The notes under the pieces: model-generated
The model's database searches: none
Seen by the model: only the letters and a program-made list of their open reading frames with translations
What the model was told of the DNA's origin: nothing
Shown: positions 35,581-43,710 of the stretch, piece after piece
How positions within the stretch are numbered: the stretch's first letter is position 1
Layout of the letters: the number at the start of each line of letters is the position of its first letter
Assembly: GCF_004117915.1 (NCBI RefSeq)
Contig: NZ_RSTD01000003.1
Location: 62,001-126,000 of the forward strand
Direction of reading: 5' to 3'
Length of the DNA: 64,000 nucleotides
Source: Companilactobacillus metriopterae
GTDB lineage: Bacteria > Bacillota > Bacilli > Lactobacillales > Lactobacillaceae
Translations under genes and position numbers: made by a program

Positions 35581-37098
35581 ATTGAAGAAGCTCTTAATTT
35601 ATTAAGTGAACATGATTTGATTGTTGAACAAAATATCTCTGATAAAAATCAAAATTTAAGCAACGTTAGTTACAATTCTTTGGAAGATCAAACTAATGGT
35701 GCTTTTTTTTGCAAGGGAACAACTTTTAAAAAAGAATATTTAGAGGGTGCTATCTCTAATGGTGCCAAACTTTATGTTGCTGAACAAAAATATAGTGACA
35801 AAATCGACTATATTATCGTTAAAGATGCTCAAAAATCTTTAGCTTTATTGAGTGCACTATTCTATGGCAATCCAGAGCGTAGCTTATCTATCACAGCTTT
35901 CACTGGGACCAAGGGTAAGACTACTACTTCATATTTTATCTACAATATTTTAAATCATACTTACCCTAATAAAGTTGCACTATTTTCTACTGTTGATAGA
36001 ATTGTGGGACCAAAACCAGGGGATAAATTTAAGTCTGATCTTACAACTCCAGAATCTCTCGAATTATTTAGAGATATGCGAACAGCCGTTGATAAGGGAA
36101 TGACCCATCTCGTTATGGAAGTATCTTCTCAAGCATATAAACGTAACCGAGTTTATGGATTGCAATTTGATATTGGGGGATTTTTGAATATTTCACCAGA
36201 CCATATTGGTGAAAATGAACACCCTACTTTTGAAGATTATTTGAACTGCAAGAAGCAGCTTCTAATTAATTCAAAGGTAAATATTATCAACTCGGAAACT
36301 AACGAATTAGAAACAGTCAAAGAAGCAGCACTGCAAACTAGTTCTGACGATAATGTTTATTTATATGGACGTAATGCTGATGAATCTGATGTTATTTTTG
36401 AAAGTAAGGAAGCCACATTAAGTGATTCAATTTTTGATGTAAAATCAGTTACAGAAAAGGCAAGTAAATTAGACTTAAATGGTGAATATAAATTAAGTTT
36501 AGTTGGAGATTTCAATGAATCTAACGCTACTGCTGCAATGATTGCAGCTAAAATGGAAGGTGCAAGCAACGAAGATATTTTTAAAGGGTTAGTAGAGACG
36601 CAGATCCCTGGCCGCATGGAACATATCAGTACAAAAGATCATGGGGATGTTTTTGTTGACTACGCACACAACTATGCATCAATGAAAGCTTTGATGGATT
36701 TTTTGAAGACAGAATATCCTGAGTCAAAAATAACTGTAGTAGTTGGTTCACCTGGTAATAAGGGAATTTCAAGAAGGAGTGGTTTTGCTAAAGTTTTGAC
36801 GGAACTCGCTGATCAAGCAATTTTGACAACAGATGATCCGGGATTCGAAGATCCAGCTGATATTTGTCGAGAAATTGATTCTCAGATTGATCATTCGCAA
36901 GTATCAGTTAAAACAATTCTTGATCGTAAAACTGCCATCAAGGAAGCAATTTCAAACAATAAGCCATCTGATATAGTTATTTTAGCCGCTAAGGGTAGCG
37001 ATCCTTATCAAAAAATAAATGGTGTGGATACTCCTTATGAAGGTGATACGCAAATAGCCAAAGATTTTGTGGCTGAATTGGAGAACAGAGGTATTTAA
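35569..37098 (+). CDS. murE: UDP-N-acetylmuramoyl-tripeptide synthetase MurE
   Basis: This 509-residue three-domain Mur ligase adds the third residue to UDP-MurNAc-L-Ala-D-Glu. It has the ATP-binding motif TGTKGKTTTSYFIYN, HLVMEVSSQAYKRNR, and a C-terminal amino-acid site reading TTDDPGFEDP. The diaminopimelate signature DNPR is absent, which suggests L-lysine (inference). The start is ATG at 35569 behind AGGAG in repeat copy B. racD follows one base after the stop. A dacA-murE-racD order is what remains if the bacteriocin module is removed. Confidence 0.94.
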   Translation: MNLNIEEALNLLSEHDLIVEQNISDKNQNLSNVSYNSLEDQTNGAFFCKGTTFKKEYLEGAISNGAKLYVAEQKYSDKIDYIIVKDAQKSLALLSALFYGNPERSLSITAFTGTKGKTTTSYFIYNILNHTYPNKVALFSTVDRIVGPKPGDKFKSDLTTPESLELFRDMRTAVDKGMTHLVMEVSSQAYKRNRVYGLQFDIGGFLNISPDHIGENEHPTFEDYLNCKKQLLINSKVNIINSETNELETVKEAALQTSSDDNVYLYGRNADESDVIFESKEATLSDSIFDVKSVTEKASKLDLNGEYKLSLVGDFNESNATAAMIAAKMEGASNEDIFKGLVETQIPGRMEHISTKDHGDVFVDYAHNYASMKALMDFLKTEYPESKITVVVGSPGNKGISRRSGFAKVLTELADQAILTTDDPGFEDPADICREIDSQIDHSQVSVKTILDRKTAIKEAISNNKPSDIVILAAKGSDPYQKINGVDTPYEGDTQIAKDFVAELENRGI

Positions 37099-37099
37099 T

Positions 37100-37837
37100 A
37101 TGGAACAATTCTTTACAATTATTGGTGGTATGGGAACTTTAGCCACAGAAAGTTTTATCAATCTTTTGAATGAACGGACTCCCATTAAAAAAGATCAAGA
37201 TTACTTGAACTATATATTAGTAAATCATGCTACAGTCCCTGATAGAACAGAGCATATAATGGATCATAGTAAACCAAGTTTCTTACCTCCATTACTGGAA
37301 GACATCAAACAACAAAGTTTACTTAAACCTGATTTTTTTGTTATGGTATGTAACACTGCTCATTATTATTACAAAGAATTGCAAGAAGCTACAGATATTC
37401 CACTGATTCATATGCCTCATTTAGCTGTTTCTTCTATAAAAAAGAATTATCCATCAGCAAAAAAAATAGGTCTTATCGCAACTAAAGGAACTATTGCGGA
37501 TCATATATATGAAGATGAACTTAAGCAAGCTGGCTATGATTATTCATTGGGTGATCAAGAAGTTCAAGATCAAGTTGAAAGTTTAATTTATGATGACATA
37601 AAAGAAAATGGCCAGGTTGATTCTGAAAAATATTACGGAATTTTAAGAGTGATGAAAGAAAAATTTGATTGCGATGCTATTATTTTGGGATGTACAGAAT
37701 TATCATTTGCCCAAGCTAAGGCACCAGATCATGAATATTCTGTCATCGATGCACAGAGTATAATCGCAGATAAAACAATAGAATTAGCCTTAAAGATTAG
37801 AAATAAAGAAGTTATAGATTTCGAAAGTATTTATTAA
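37100..37837 (+). CDS. racD: Aspartate/glutamate racemase family protein
   Basis: This 245-residue racemase interconverts L- and D-aspartate (or glutamate) by a two-cysteine mechanism; the catalytic cysteines lie in MVCNTAHYY (about residue 83) and ILGCTELSF (about residue 194). The start is ATG at 37100, overlapping the end of murE. D-aspartate is the cross-bridge residue attached to lysine in many lactobacilli, so co-transcription with murE is meaningful: this pair supports a Lys-D-Asp wall. The substrate is inferred from context. Confidence 0.88.
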   Translation: MEQFFTIIGGMGTLATESFINLLNERTPIKKDQDYLNYILVNHATVPDRTEHIMDHSKPSFLPPLLEDIKQQSLLKPDFFVMVCNTAHYYYKELQEATDIPLIHMPHLAVSSIKKNYPSAKKIGLIATKGTIADHIYEDELKQAGYDYSLGDQEVQDQVESLIYDDIKENGQVDSEKYYGILRVMKEKFDCDAIILGCTELSFAQAKAPDHEYSVIDAQSIIADKTIELALKIRNKEVIDFESIY

Positions 37838-37907
37838 GGTTTCTTGTAAATTAGTTAATCTGTTTATAGATTATATATAATGGTTTTACAGAGAGGGGGT
37901 AGTGACT

Positions 37908-38402
37908 ATGTTTAAGAAGCTATCATACATTGCAATTATTTTGTTGGGAGTAACAGTAGCTGGTTGTTCAACACAAAAAGATACAGAGTCCAATAACCAC
38001 GCGACAGATGTTGCCACAGCAAAGAAATCAAATGATAACAAACCTAGTTCATCATCTGATAATTCAAAGAACAATAATGAGAGCAATGATACTGCAAAAT
38101 CTGACGATGATTCTAAATCAACAGATTCTGCAAAAAACACTAACTCATCAACTACAACTAGTGCAAAGACACAATCTACTAGTTCAAACCAATCAATAAC
38201 CACTTCTGATCAAGCTATTACCTACTTAGCAGATCAATTACAAAACACATATGATAGATCTACTTCTCAATATCTAGCAAACGGACAAACTACATTCAAT
38301 GGTTTATCAGGTTACCAAATCAATATTTATTCAAAGAATTCAGATTCTCCATTAGGAAGTTATGTTGTTTCTTCTGACGGTAGATATATGCAAATCTGGT
38401 AG
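37908..38402 (+). CDS. Ser/Asn-rich lipoprotein
   Basis: This 164-residue protein has a lipoprotein signal (IILLGVTVAGC, lipobox VAGC) and should be anchored outside. Residues about 25-100 are a low-complexity linker of Ser, Asn, Asp, Lys and Thr. The last 65 residues form a small domain (QAITYLADQL to GRYMQIW). The start is ATG at 37908 behind AGAGGGGG. Function unknown; the linker suggests the domain reaches through the wall. Confidence 0.82.
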   Translation: MFKKLSYIAIILLGVTVAGCSTQKDTESNNHATDVATAKKSNDNKPSSSSDNSKNNNESNDTAKSDDDSKSTDSAKNTNSSTTTSAKTQSTSSNQSITTSDQAITYLADQLQNTYDRSTSQYLANGQTTFNGLSGYQINIYSKNSDSPLGSYVVSSDGRYMQIW

Positions 38403-38465
38403 TAAACTTGCATTTTTAAAATGAGTCTGATAACATTTTTTAAGACTTATACATTAACTACCAAC

Positions 38466-38502
38466 AAAGAGACTAGCATTTTTGCCTAGTCTCTTTATTT
38501 TT
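38466..38502 (+). terminator. Intrinsic terminator after the lipoprotein gene
   Basis: AAAGAGACTAG and CTAGTCTCTTT form an 11-base perfect stem with a nine-base loop, followed by ATTTTTTT. Confidence 0.92.
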
Positions 38503-38527
38503 TTATATTAGTATTTGGAGGAATGGG

Positions 38528-39400
38528 ATGAAAAAGTTAAGCTTAATTTTAGCTTTAACATTTATCATAATAATTAGTGGTTGTTCTGCAAAGAAAACGT
38601 CAAATCAAAAAATCATTACAACCACTGTTAATACTTATGTTGAACCAGTCAAAAGTATTGCTGGCGATAAGTATAAGGTAGAATCAATTATTAAATCAGT
38701 TAATGTTGACCCACATAGTTTTACAACTACAATCAATGATGCTAAGAATGTTTCAGATTCAACTTTAATTGTTGCAAATGGACTAGGTTATGATGATTGG
38801 ATCAATAAGCTAATTGATTCCAATAATAAATCAGATAACGAAATCAACTTGGCAAGTGGTGTTCTTAAGAAAAAGAATGGTCAAAATGAACACGTTTGGT
38901 TTGGTGTTAACAATGTTTTAAAATTAAGCGAAGCTGTTAAAAATCAACTTTCAAAACGTGATCCTAAAAATAAAGATTATTATCAATCTAACTATGATAA
39001 ATATTCAAAAAAATTAGGCAAATTAACAACTAGAGAAGCTGATTTAAAAGAAATCACAAAAGGTAAGAAAGCTTATATTACAGAACCTCTTCCATATTAT
39101 TTGTTGAGAGATTTAGGAATTTCAGTTGAGAACGAGCATTTTGCCAAAGCAATTGAAGATGATACTGATCCATCTGTAGAAGATATTCAAAATATGGAAG
39201 ATGGTCTTAGGAATGGCAAGGTTGATTTTTTAATTGTAAACAAGCAAGTAAGTAGTAGCATAGTTACAAAGATGACCAAAATTGCCAAGGGAAATAATAT
39301 CCCTGTAATCTCATTTACCGAGACACTACCAAGTGATATAGGGTATTATGAATGGATGAACGGAAACTTAAATCAAATAGAAAAGGCAGTGCAAAAATAA
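38528..39400 (+). CDS. Zinc/manganese ABC transporter substrate-binding lipoprotein
   Basis: This 290-residue cluster A-I binding protein has a lipobox (IIISGC) and the ZnuA/AdcA fold signals: VDPHSF with a metal-ligand His, NEHVWF with a second His, and ENEHFAKAIEDDTDP. The His-rich loop typical of high-affinity ZnuA is missing, so zinc or manganese cannot be decided. It is the first gene of a binding protein-ATPase-permease set. Confidence 0.9.
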   Translation: MKKLSLILALTFIIIISGCSAKKTSNQKIITTTVNTYVEPVKSIAGDKYKVESIIKSVNVDPHSFTTTINDAKNVSDSTLIVANGLGYDDWINKLIDSNNKSDNEINLASGVLKKKNGQNEHVWFGVNNVLKLSEAVKNQLSKRDPKNKDYYQSNYDKYSKKLGKLTTREADLKEITKGKKAYITEPLPYYLLRDLGISVENEHFAKAIEDDTDPSVEDIQNMEDGLRNGKVDFLIVNKQVSSSIVTKMTKIAKGNNIPVISFTETLPSDIGYYEWMNGNLNQIEKAVQK

Positions 39401-39403
39401 GTC

Positions 39404-40063
39404 GTGATTGAAGTAAAGAATTTATCAAAAAAATTCGGTCAACAACTGGTCTTTGAAAATGTTAATTTTTCAATTAATGAAGGTGAATTTGTTAGTTTAG
39501 TTGGTCCTAATGGATCAGGTAAAACTACTTTAATTAAAATGTTGATGGGTTTAGAAAAGAAAACTAGTGGTGAAATCAAAATAAACAAATCTAGCGAGAT
39601 TGGATATGTTCCGCAATTTCGTAATATTGATTTGGATTATCCTTTGGATATTAAAAATTTTGTTACATTAAACCAAAAATTTTCCTTTTTAAAATCTCAA
39701 AGAGACCAAAATAAAGCTAAGCTTAACAATATTCTCAATAAAACTCATCTAACTGATTTGCAGTCTCGTCCCTTGGGATTAGCTTCAGGTGGTGAGAAGC
39801 AAAAAGCCTATTTGGCACAAGCACTAATTAATGATCCTAAAATTTTGATATTAGATGAATCCACAGCCAGTATGGATGTGGATGTAAAGTATCAATTGAT
39901 GGATCTTGTTAGTGAATTAAATAAAAAGGAAAATATCACAGTTCTTTTTATTACTCATGACTATGATTTAACAAAGAAGTACACAAATCGTGCGTTACTT
40001 TTTGAAAATCATCAGATAAATAGTGTTGATGTGAAATCTATATCAGAAGATATGTTTGAGTGA
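39404..40063 (+). CDS. Metal ABC transporter ATPase
   Basis: This 219-residue ATPase has Walker A GPNGSGKTT, signature ASGGEKQKAYLAQ and Walker B ILILDESTASMD (Ser-Thr in place of Pro-Thr). It starts with GTG three bases after the stop of the binding-protein gene with little ribosome site, so translation probably depends on coupling. It powers the importer together with the permease at 40075. Confidence 0.92.
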   Translation: MIEVKNLSKKFGQQLVFENVNFSINEGEFVSLVGPNGSGKTTLIKMLMGLEKKTSGEIKINKSSEIGYVPQFRNIDLDYPLDIKNFVTLNQKFSFLKSQRDQNKAKLNNILNKTHLTDLQSRPLGLASGGEKQKAYLAQALINDPKILILDESTASMDVDVKYQLMDLVSELNKKENITVLFITHDYDLTKKYTNRALLFENHQINSVDVKSISEDMFE

Positions 40064-40074
40064 GGGTCGGATAA

Positions 40075-40872
40075 ATGTTTGCTTACGAATTTATGAGAGA
40101 TGCTTTTATTGCTAGTACTTTTATCGCAATAACTGCTGGTATAGTTGGAGTCTTTGTTGTCTCACGTAATATGTCATTTTTGACACATACATTATCTGAG
40201 ATTGGGTTTGCAGGTGCTAGTTTTGCTATCCTGATAGGAATTTCACCATTGATAGGGATGATTTTATTCACTTTAGTCAGCTCCATTGCAGTTGGAGGAT
40301 TAAGTAGTGAGTCTTCTAGAAGAGAAGCTTCAATTAGTTCGATATCATCATTATTCATTGGATTAGGAATATTGTTCTTGTCTTTGTCTTCAGAATCTAG
40401 TTCCTATGCTACTAATATTCTTTTTGGAAGTATTGTAGGTATTGATAACAGTGAAGTTACTCAGTTGATCTTATTAGCTGTATTTGTAATTTTAATTTTT
40501 ATTATTTTTTATAGAAAATTATCATTCGATTCGTTTGATCATGTTGGTGCTAAGGCAAGTGGATTAAAAACCAAATCTCTCTCAGTCATTTTCTTAGTAA
40601 CACTGGCTTTGAGTGTAAGTATAGGTGCACAAGTTGTTGGTTCTTTGTTGGTATTTGTCTTGTTAACTTTACCAGGAGCAACAGCAAAATATTTGGTACA
40701 TTCAGTACCTAAATTAATAATGGTTTCAGTTGGATTATCTTTAGCAGGAGTGTGGTTGGGATTGTATCTAGCCTTTGTTACAAATTGGCCAGTAACATTC
40801 TTTATCAGTACTTTTGAAGTAATTGCCTATTTCCTTGGATTAGGATACAAAAACTGGAAATTAAGTCATTAG
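40075..40872 (+). CDS. Metal ABC transporter permease (ZnuB/MntB type)
   Basis: This 265-residue protein has seven or eight hydrophobic segments of the ABC-3 family, with the family-typical SEIGFAGASFAILIG loop and GAKASGLKTKSLS coupling segment. It ends the importer operon; the gtrA gene follows after 12 bases and may be read through. Confidence 0.92.
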   Translation: MFAYEFMRDAFIASTFIAITAGIVGVFVVSRNMSFLTHTLSEIGFAGASFAILIGISPLIGMILFTLVSSIAVGGLSSESSRREASISSISSLFIGLGILFLSLSSESSSYATNILFGSIVGIDNSEVTQLILLAVFVILIFIIFYRKLSFDSFDHVGAKASGLKTKSLSVIFLVTLALSVSIGAQVVGSLLVFVLLTLPGATAKYLVHSVPKLIMVSVGLSLAGVWLGLYLAFVTNWPVTFFISTFEVIAYFLGLGYKNWKLSH

Positions 40873-40884
40873 GAGATTTTATCT

Positions 40885-41313
40885 ATGATAGAAAAATATT
40901 GGGAAAAATATAAAGATGCCATACCATATGTAGTATTTGGTGTATTAACAACACTTTTTAATATAGTATTATTCGGTTTTCTAAATAAGTCCTTAGGTTG
41001 GAATTATCAGATAGCTAATGTTGTTGCATACTTTGCCTCAGTATTGTTTGCCTATATAACTAACAAACTATGGGTATTTAAGTCTCACGCGCCATCTTTT
41101 ACAGAGTTGCTTCGTGAAATATTTTTATTTTTCTTGTTTAGAGCAGGCTCATGGGTCTTTGATCAAGGAACAATGACAATCGGTATTTCATTGTTACATG
41201 CTAACGCAATGATCACTAAGGTATTTGCTAACGTAATAGTAATTGCGTTGAATTATATCTTCAGTAAGTTCTTTATTTTTAGAACTAAAAAAAAATACGA
41301 CAAGGAAGTATAA
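40885..41313 (+). CDS. GtrA-family membrane protein
   Basis: This 142-residue four-helix protein has the GtrA features YVVFGVLTTLFNIVLFGFL and NKLWVFKS. GtrA proteins are thought to flip undecaprenyl-phosphate-linked sugars, partnering GtrB-type transferases such as that at 2845-3777. It is 12 bases after the metal permease but is functionally unrelated to it. Its stop lies in the loop of a terminator. Confidence 0.9.
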   Translation: MIEKYWEKYKDAIPYVVFGVLTTLFNIVLFGFLNKSLGWNYQIANVVAYFASVLFAYITNKLWVFKSHAPSFTELLREIFLFFLFRAGSWVFDQGTMTIGISLLHANAMITKVFANVIVIALNYIFSKFFIFRTKKKYDKEV

Positions 41314-41333
41314 TAGATACTTTCTTTTTTTTT
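41304..41333 (+). terminator. Terminator overlapping the gtrA stop
   Basis: GGAAGTAT and ATACTTTC pair (one G-U) and are followed by nine T. The gtrA stop codon falls in the loop. Confidence 0.7.
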
Positions 41334-41344
41334 GCCTAAAATAC

Positions 41345-41400
41345 TTGCATAAAAAAATTAACGTGTTACTATAAATAACACAAGTTACATTAAAAGTAAC
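41345..41400 (+). promoter_or_regulatory. Promoter with two dyads upstream of the NmrA/Rrf2 pair
   Basis: TTGCAT (41345-41350) and TACTAT (41367-41372) are 16 bases apart. One dyad, GTGTTA-N7-TAACAC (41363-41381), covers the -10 box; a second, GTTAC-N7-GTAAC (41384-41400), covers the start region. Binding to either would block transcription. The Rrf2 regulator encoded in the operon is the likely ligand. Confidence 0.6.
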
Positions 41401-41421
41401 AAGTTGGAGGAAAATATAATT

Positions 41422-42276
41422 ATGAAATATGCAATTACAGCAGCAACAGGAAAATTTGGAAAGAATGCCGTTAAAGAATTATCTCAATTAGTAGATTTAG
41501 AAAATATTGTAGCAATCGTTAGAAATCCTGAAAAAGCTCAAAAGCTTTTGCCAGAAGGAATAGAAATACGCCAAGCAGACTATTCAAGCGAATCAGAGTT
41601 GAGTAAAGCTTTGTCTGGAGTAGATAGATTACTATTTATTTCATCACAACCCGGTGGAGAAGTTGCACGTATTGATCAACACAGAAATGTTGTGAATGCT
41701 GCAAAATCTGCGGGAGTTAAGTTTGTTGCTTACACTAGTTTCCCTAAGGCTGATGTAGCGAAGAATCCATTAGCTTCAGATCACCGTGAAACAGAAAAAC
41801 TTATTAAAGATGCAGGTTTCTCATATTCATTCTTAAGAAACAATTGGTACCTAGAAAACGAAATGGGAACTATCAACGGGGCTTTAAATGGTAATCCGTT
41901 TGTATATTCTGCCGGAGATGGTAAAGCTGGATGGACACTAGAAAGAAATTATTCAGAAGCTGCTGCAAAAGTCTTAGCATCAGATAATACTAAAGATATT
42001 TATGAATTTGCAGGAACTGCAATTACATATGGTGAAATGGCTAAAGCATTGCAAGAAGTTTCTGGAGTCAATTTTGATATTGAACAAGTATCAGACGAAC
42101 AGTATACTAATGGTCTGAAAGAAAGTGGTTTGGATGAAGGAACTGCTCTTCTTGTGACATCATTCCAAACAATGATTCGTGAAGGCGGACTAGATGGTAA
42201 TGATGCTGACATCACAGAAGTACTTGGTAGATCAATCGAACCATTGTCAGAACAACTAAAAGAATTAATTAAATAA
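41422..42276 (+). CDS. NmrA/QOR2-like NAD(P)H-dependent oxidoreductase
   Basis: This 284-residue atypical short-chain dehydrogenase begins YAITAATGKFGKNAVKEL, a Rossmann GxxGxxG variant, and follows the QOR2/YtfG pattern (LRNNWYLEN near the middle). These enzymes reduce quinones or bind NADPH as redox sensors. The start is ATG at 41422 behind TTGGAGG; an upstream in-frame ATG lacks spacing. The adjacent Rrf2 regulator and dyads at the promoter indicate induction by a redox or quinone stress. Substrate unknown. Confidence 0.88.
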   Translation: MKYAITAATGKFGKNAVKELSQLVDLENIVAIVRNPEKAQKLLPEGIEIRQADYSSESELSKALSGVDRLLFISSQPGGEVARIDQHRNVVNAAKSAGVKFVAYTSFPKADVAKNPLASDHRETEKLIKDAGFSYSFLRNNWYLENEMGTINGALNGNPFVYSAGDGKAGWTLERNYSEAAAKVLASDNTKDIYEFAGTAITYGEMAKALQEVSGVNFDIEQVSDEQYTNGLKESGLDEGTALLVTSFQTMIREGGLDGNDADITEVLGRSIEPLSEQLKELIK

Positions 42277-42288
42277 AGAGGAACTTAA

Positions 42289-42717
42289 ATGAAATATCCA
42301 CATAGATTAAGTGATGCGGTGCATATTCTTTCATATATAGAAATATTCAAGGATGAAAATCCTTCAAGTGCTATTATGGCAGCTAGTATGGAGTCAAATC
42401 CCAGTTTAGTTAGAAGGATCATGTCACAGCTTTCAAACGCCGATCTTCTAATTACTAGCCCTGGAAAAGTATCACCAAAATTGTCACGTCAACCTAGTGA
42501 TATTTCTTTATTGGATATTTATCGCGCTGTTGATGAATCCGGAAGTTTGTTACATGTCGATGAAGATACAAATCCCAACTGTTTGGTTGGAGCAAATATT
42601 CAAGATGTTCTGGAATCAAAGTATGCTCAAGTTCAGGCAGCTTCTGAACGAGAGATGAGTTTGATAAGTTTAGATGATATTATTTCAGATATTCGTGTCA
42701 ATAAAAGTAATGTATAA
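42289..42717 (+). CDS. Rrf2-family transcriptional regulator
   Basis: This 142-residue protein has an Rrf2 winged helix (residues about 5-65, LVRRIMSQLSNADLL as recognition region) and a long C-terminal dimerisation helix. Only one Cys is present, in NPNCLVGANI near residue 103, so no Fe-S cluster of the IscR kind is expected; a thiol-based sensor of the YwnA/HypR sort is possible. It follows the oxidoreductase by 12 bases and probably represses the operon. Confidence 0.88.
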   Translation: MKYPHRLSDAVHILSYIEIFKDENPSSAIMAASMESNPSLVRRIMSQLSNADLLITSPGKVSPKLSRQPSDISLLDIYRAVDESGSLLHVDEDTNPNCLVGANIQDVLESKYAQVQAASEREMSLISLDDIISDIRVNKSNV

Positions 42718-42720
42718 AAA

Positions 42721-42755
42721 AAAGAATCTTACCTTTGGGTAAGATTCTTTTTTTA
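42721..42755. terminator. Bidirectional terminator between rrf2 and fructokinase genes
   Basis: AAAGAATCTTACC and GGTAAGATTCTTT form a 13-base perfect stem with a four-base loop and T or A runs on both sides. Confidence 0.95.
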
Positions 42756-42758
42756 TGT

Positions 42759-43631
42759 TTAACTTTCTAATTCTCTGATAGCTAGAGCAAAATCACCAAC
42801 CGTAGCAGAACCATTATTTTGTACTGAAGGCATCACGATATATTTATCTAAATCAGGAACTTCAACGTAGTCATGAAGTAATGTTTTAAATTGATCACGA
42901 ACTTTTTCTAAAAATCCTTCGCTAACTACACCACCACCAAAGATGATTTTATCAGGACGTAAAATCAAAGTAACTTGAATGGCAGCCTGTGCAACGTAGT
43001 ATGCCATGATATCCCATGTTTTATCTGTCAGAGGGACATCTTTACCTTTTTTACCTAAACGTGCGTCAAAGGTAGGACCAGCTACTAATCCTTCTAAACA
43101 GTCGTCATGGAACGGACAAATTCCTTTGAAATTCAAATCTTCAGGATGACGTTTCAAGAAAGTGTGTCCCATTTCGGGATGTCCAACGTTACCGATGAAT
43201 TCTCCATTTGAAATAGCTCCACCACCTACGCCAGTACCAATAGTGTAGTAAACAAGAGAGTCTATTTTTTCATTTGTAAGAGTAGACATAACATATTCAC
43301 CATATGCTGAACCATTAACATCAGTAGTCCAGAATATAGGTATATTCAATTGTTCCTTGATCATTCCCACAAAATTAGTGTCTGACCAGTGTGGTTTAGG
43401 TGTTGATGTAACATAACCATATTTAGGTGAATTCTTTCTTAACTCAATAGGTCCAAAAGATGCAATTGCTAGTGCTTCAATATCATATTGTTTGAAGAAA
43501 TCAATTGCTTGTTGAATTGTTTCCTTGGGTGTTGTTGTGGGGAAGTTGATACTATTCTTGATGCGATAGTCTTCATCACCAACAGCACATACGAATTTTG
43601 TACCACCTGCTTCAATACTACCTACTAACAT
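42759..43631 (-). CDS. scrK: ROK-family fructokinase
   Basis: This 290-residue sugar kinase phosphorylates fructose (possibly mannose) with ATP. It starts at ATG 43629-43631 behind TTGGAGG. It has SIEAGGTKFVCAVG (ATP phosphate loop), the catalytic region YTIGTGVGGGAI and the zinc-binding stretch GHTFLKRHPED..CPFHDDCLEG typical of bacterial ROK fructokinases. The ribosome site can pair with a complement about 31 bases upstream. It lies downstream of the flippase gene but has its own promoter. Confidence 0.9.
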   Translation of the reverse strand: MLVGSIEAGGTKFVCAVGDEDYRIKNSINFPTTTPKETIQQAIDFFKQYDIEALAIASFGPIELRKNSPKYGYVTSTPKPHWSDTNFVGMIKEQLNIPIFWTTDVNGSAYGEYVMSTLTNEKIDSLVYYTIGTGVGGGAISNGEFIGNVGHPEMGHTFLKRHPEDLNFKGICPFHDDCLEGLVAGPTFDARLGKKGKDVPLTDKTWDIMAYYVAQAAIQVTLILRPDKIIFGGGVVSEGFLEKVRDQFKTLLHDYVEVPDLDKYIVMPSVQNNGSATVGDFALAIRELES

Positions 43632-43637
43632 AAAAAA

Positions 43638-43685
43638 ACCTCCAATAATCTGATGTTTTAAGAGTAACACTAGAAAATTGGAGGT
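43638..43685 (-). promoter_or_regulatory. Hairpin masking the fructokinase ribosome site
   Basis: On the minus strand ACCTCCAAT (43677-43685) is the exact complement of ATTGGAGGT (43638-43646), which is the fructokinase ribosome site and is followed by seven T. A 30-base loop separates them. In a message reading through from the flippase gene the site would be hidden, or the structure would act as a terminator. Confidence 0.6.
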
Positions 43686-43689
43686 ACAA
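43661..43689 (-). promoter_or_regulatory. Fructokinase promoter inside the hairpin region
   Basis: TTGTAC (43684-43689) and TACTCT (43661-43666) are separated by 17 bases on the minus strand. Transcripts starting here would lack the anti-ribosome-site arm and so be freely translated. Confidence 0.55.
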
Positions 43690-43710
43690 ACCATTATTTA
43701 ATTATTTTTA

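Noticed and set aside
35569-37098. The Mur ligase as the missing MurT partner of GatD
   Set aside because: It has the full-length MurE layout with an N-terminal MurE domain, sits in a murE-racD unit, and has no zinc-ribbon insert typical of MurT.
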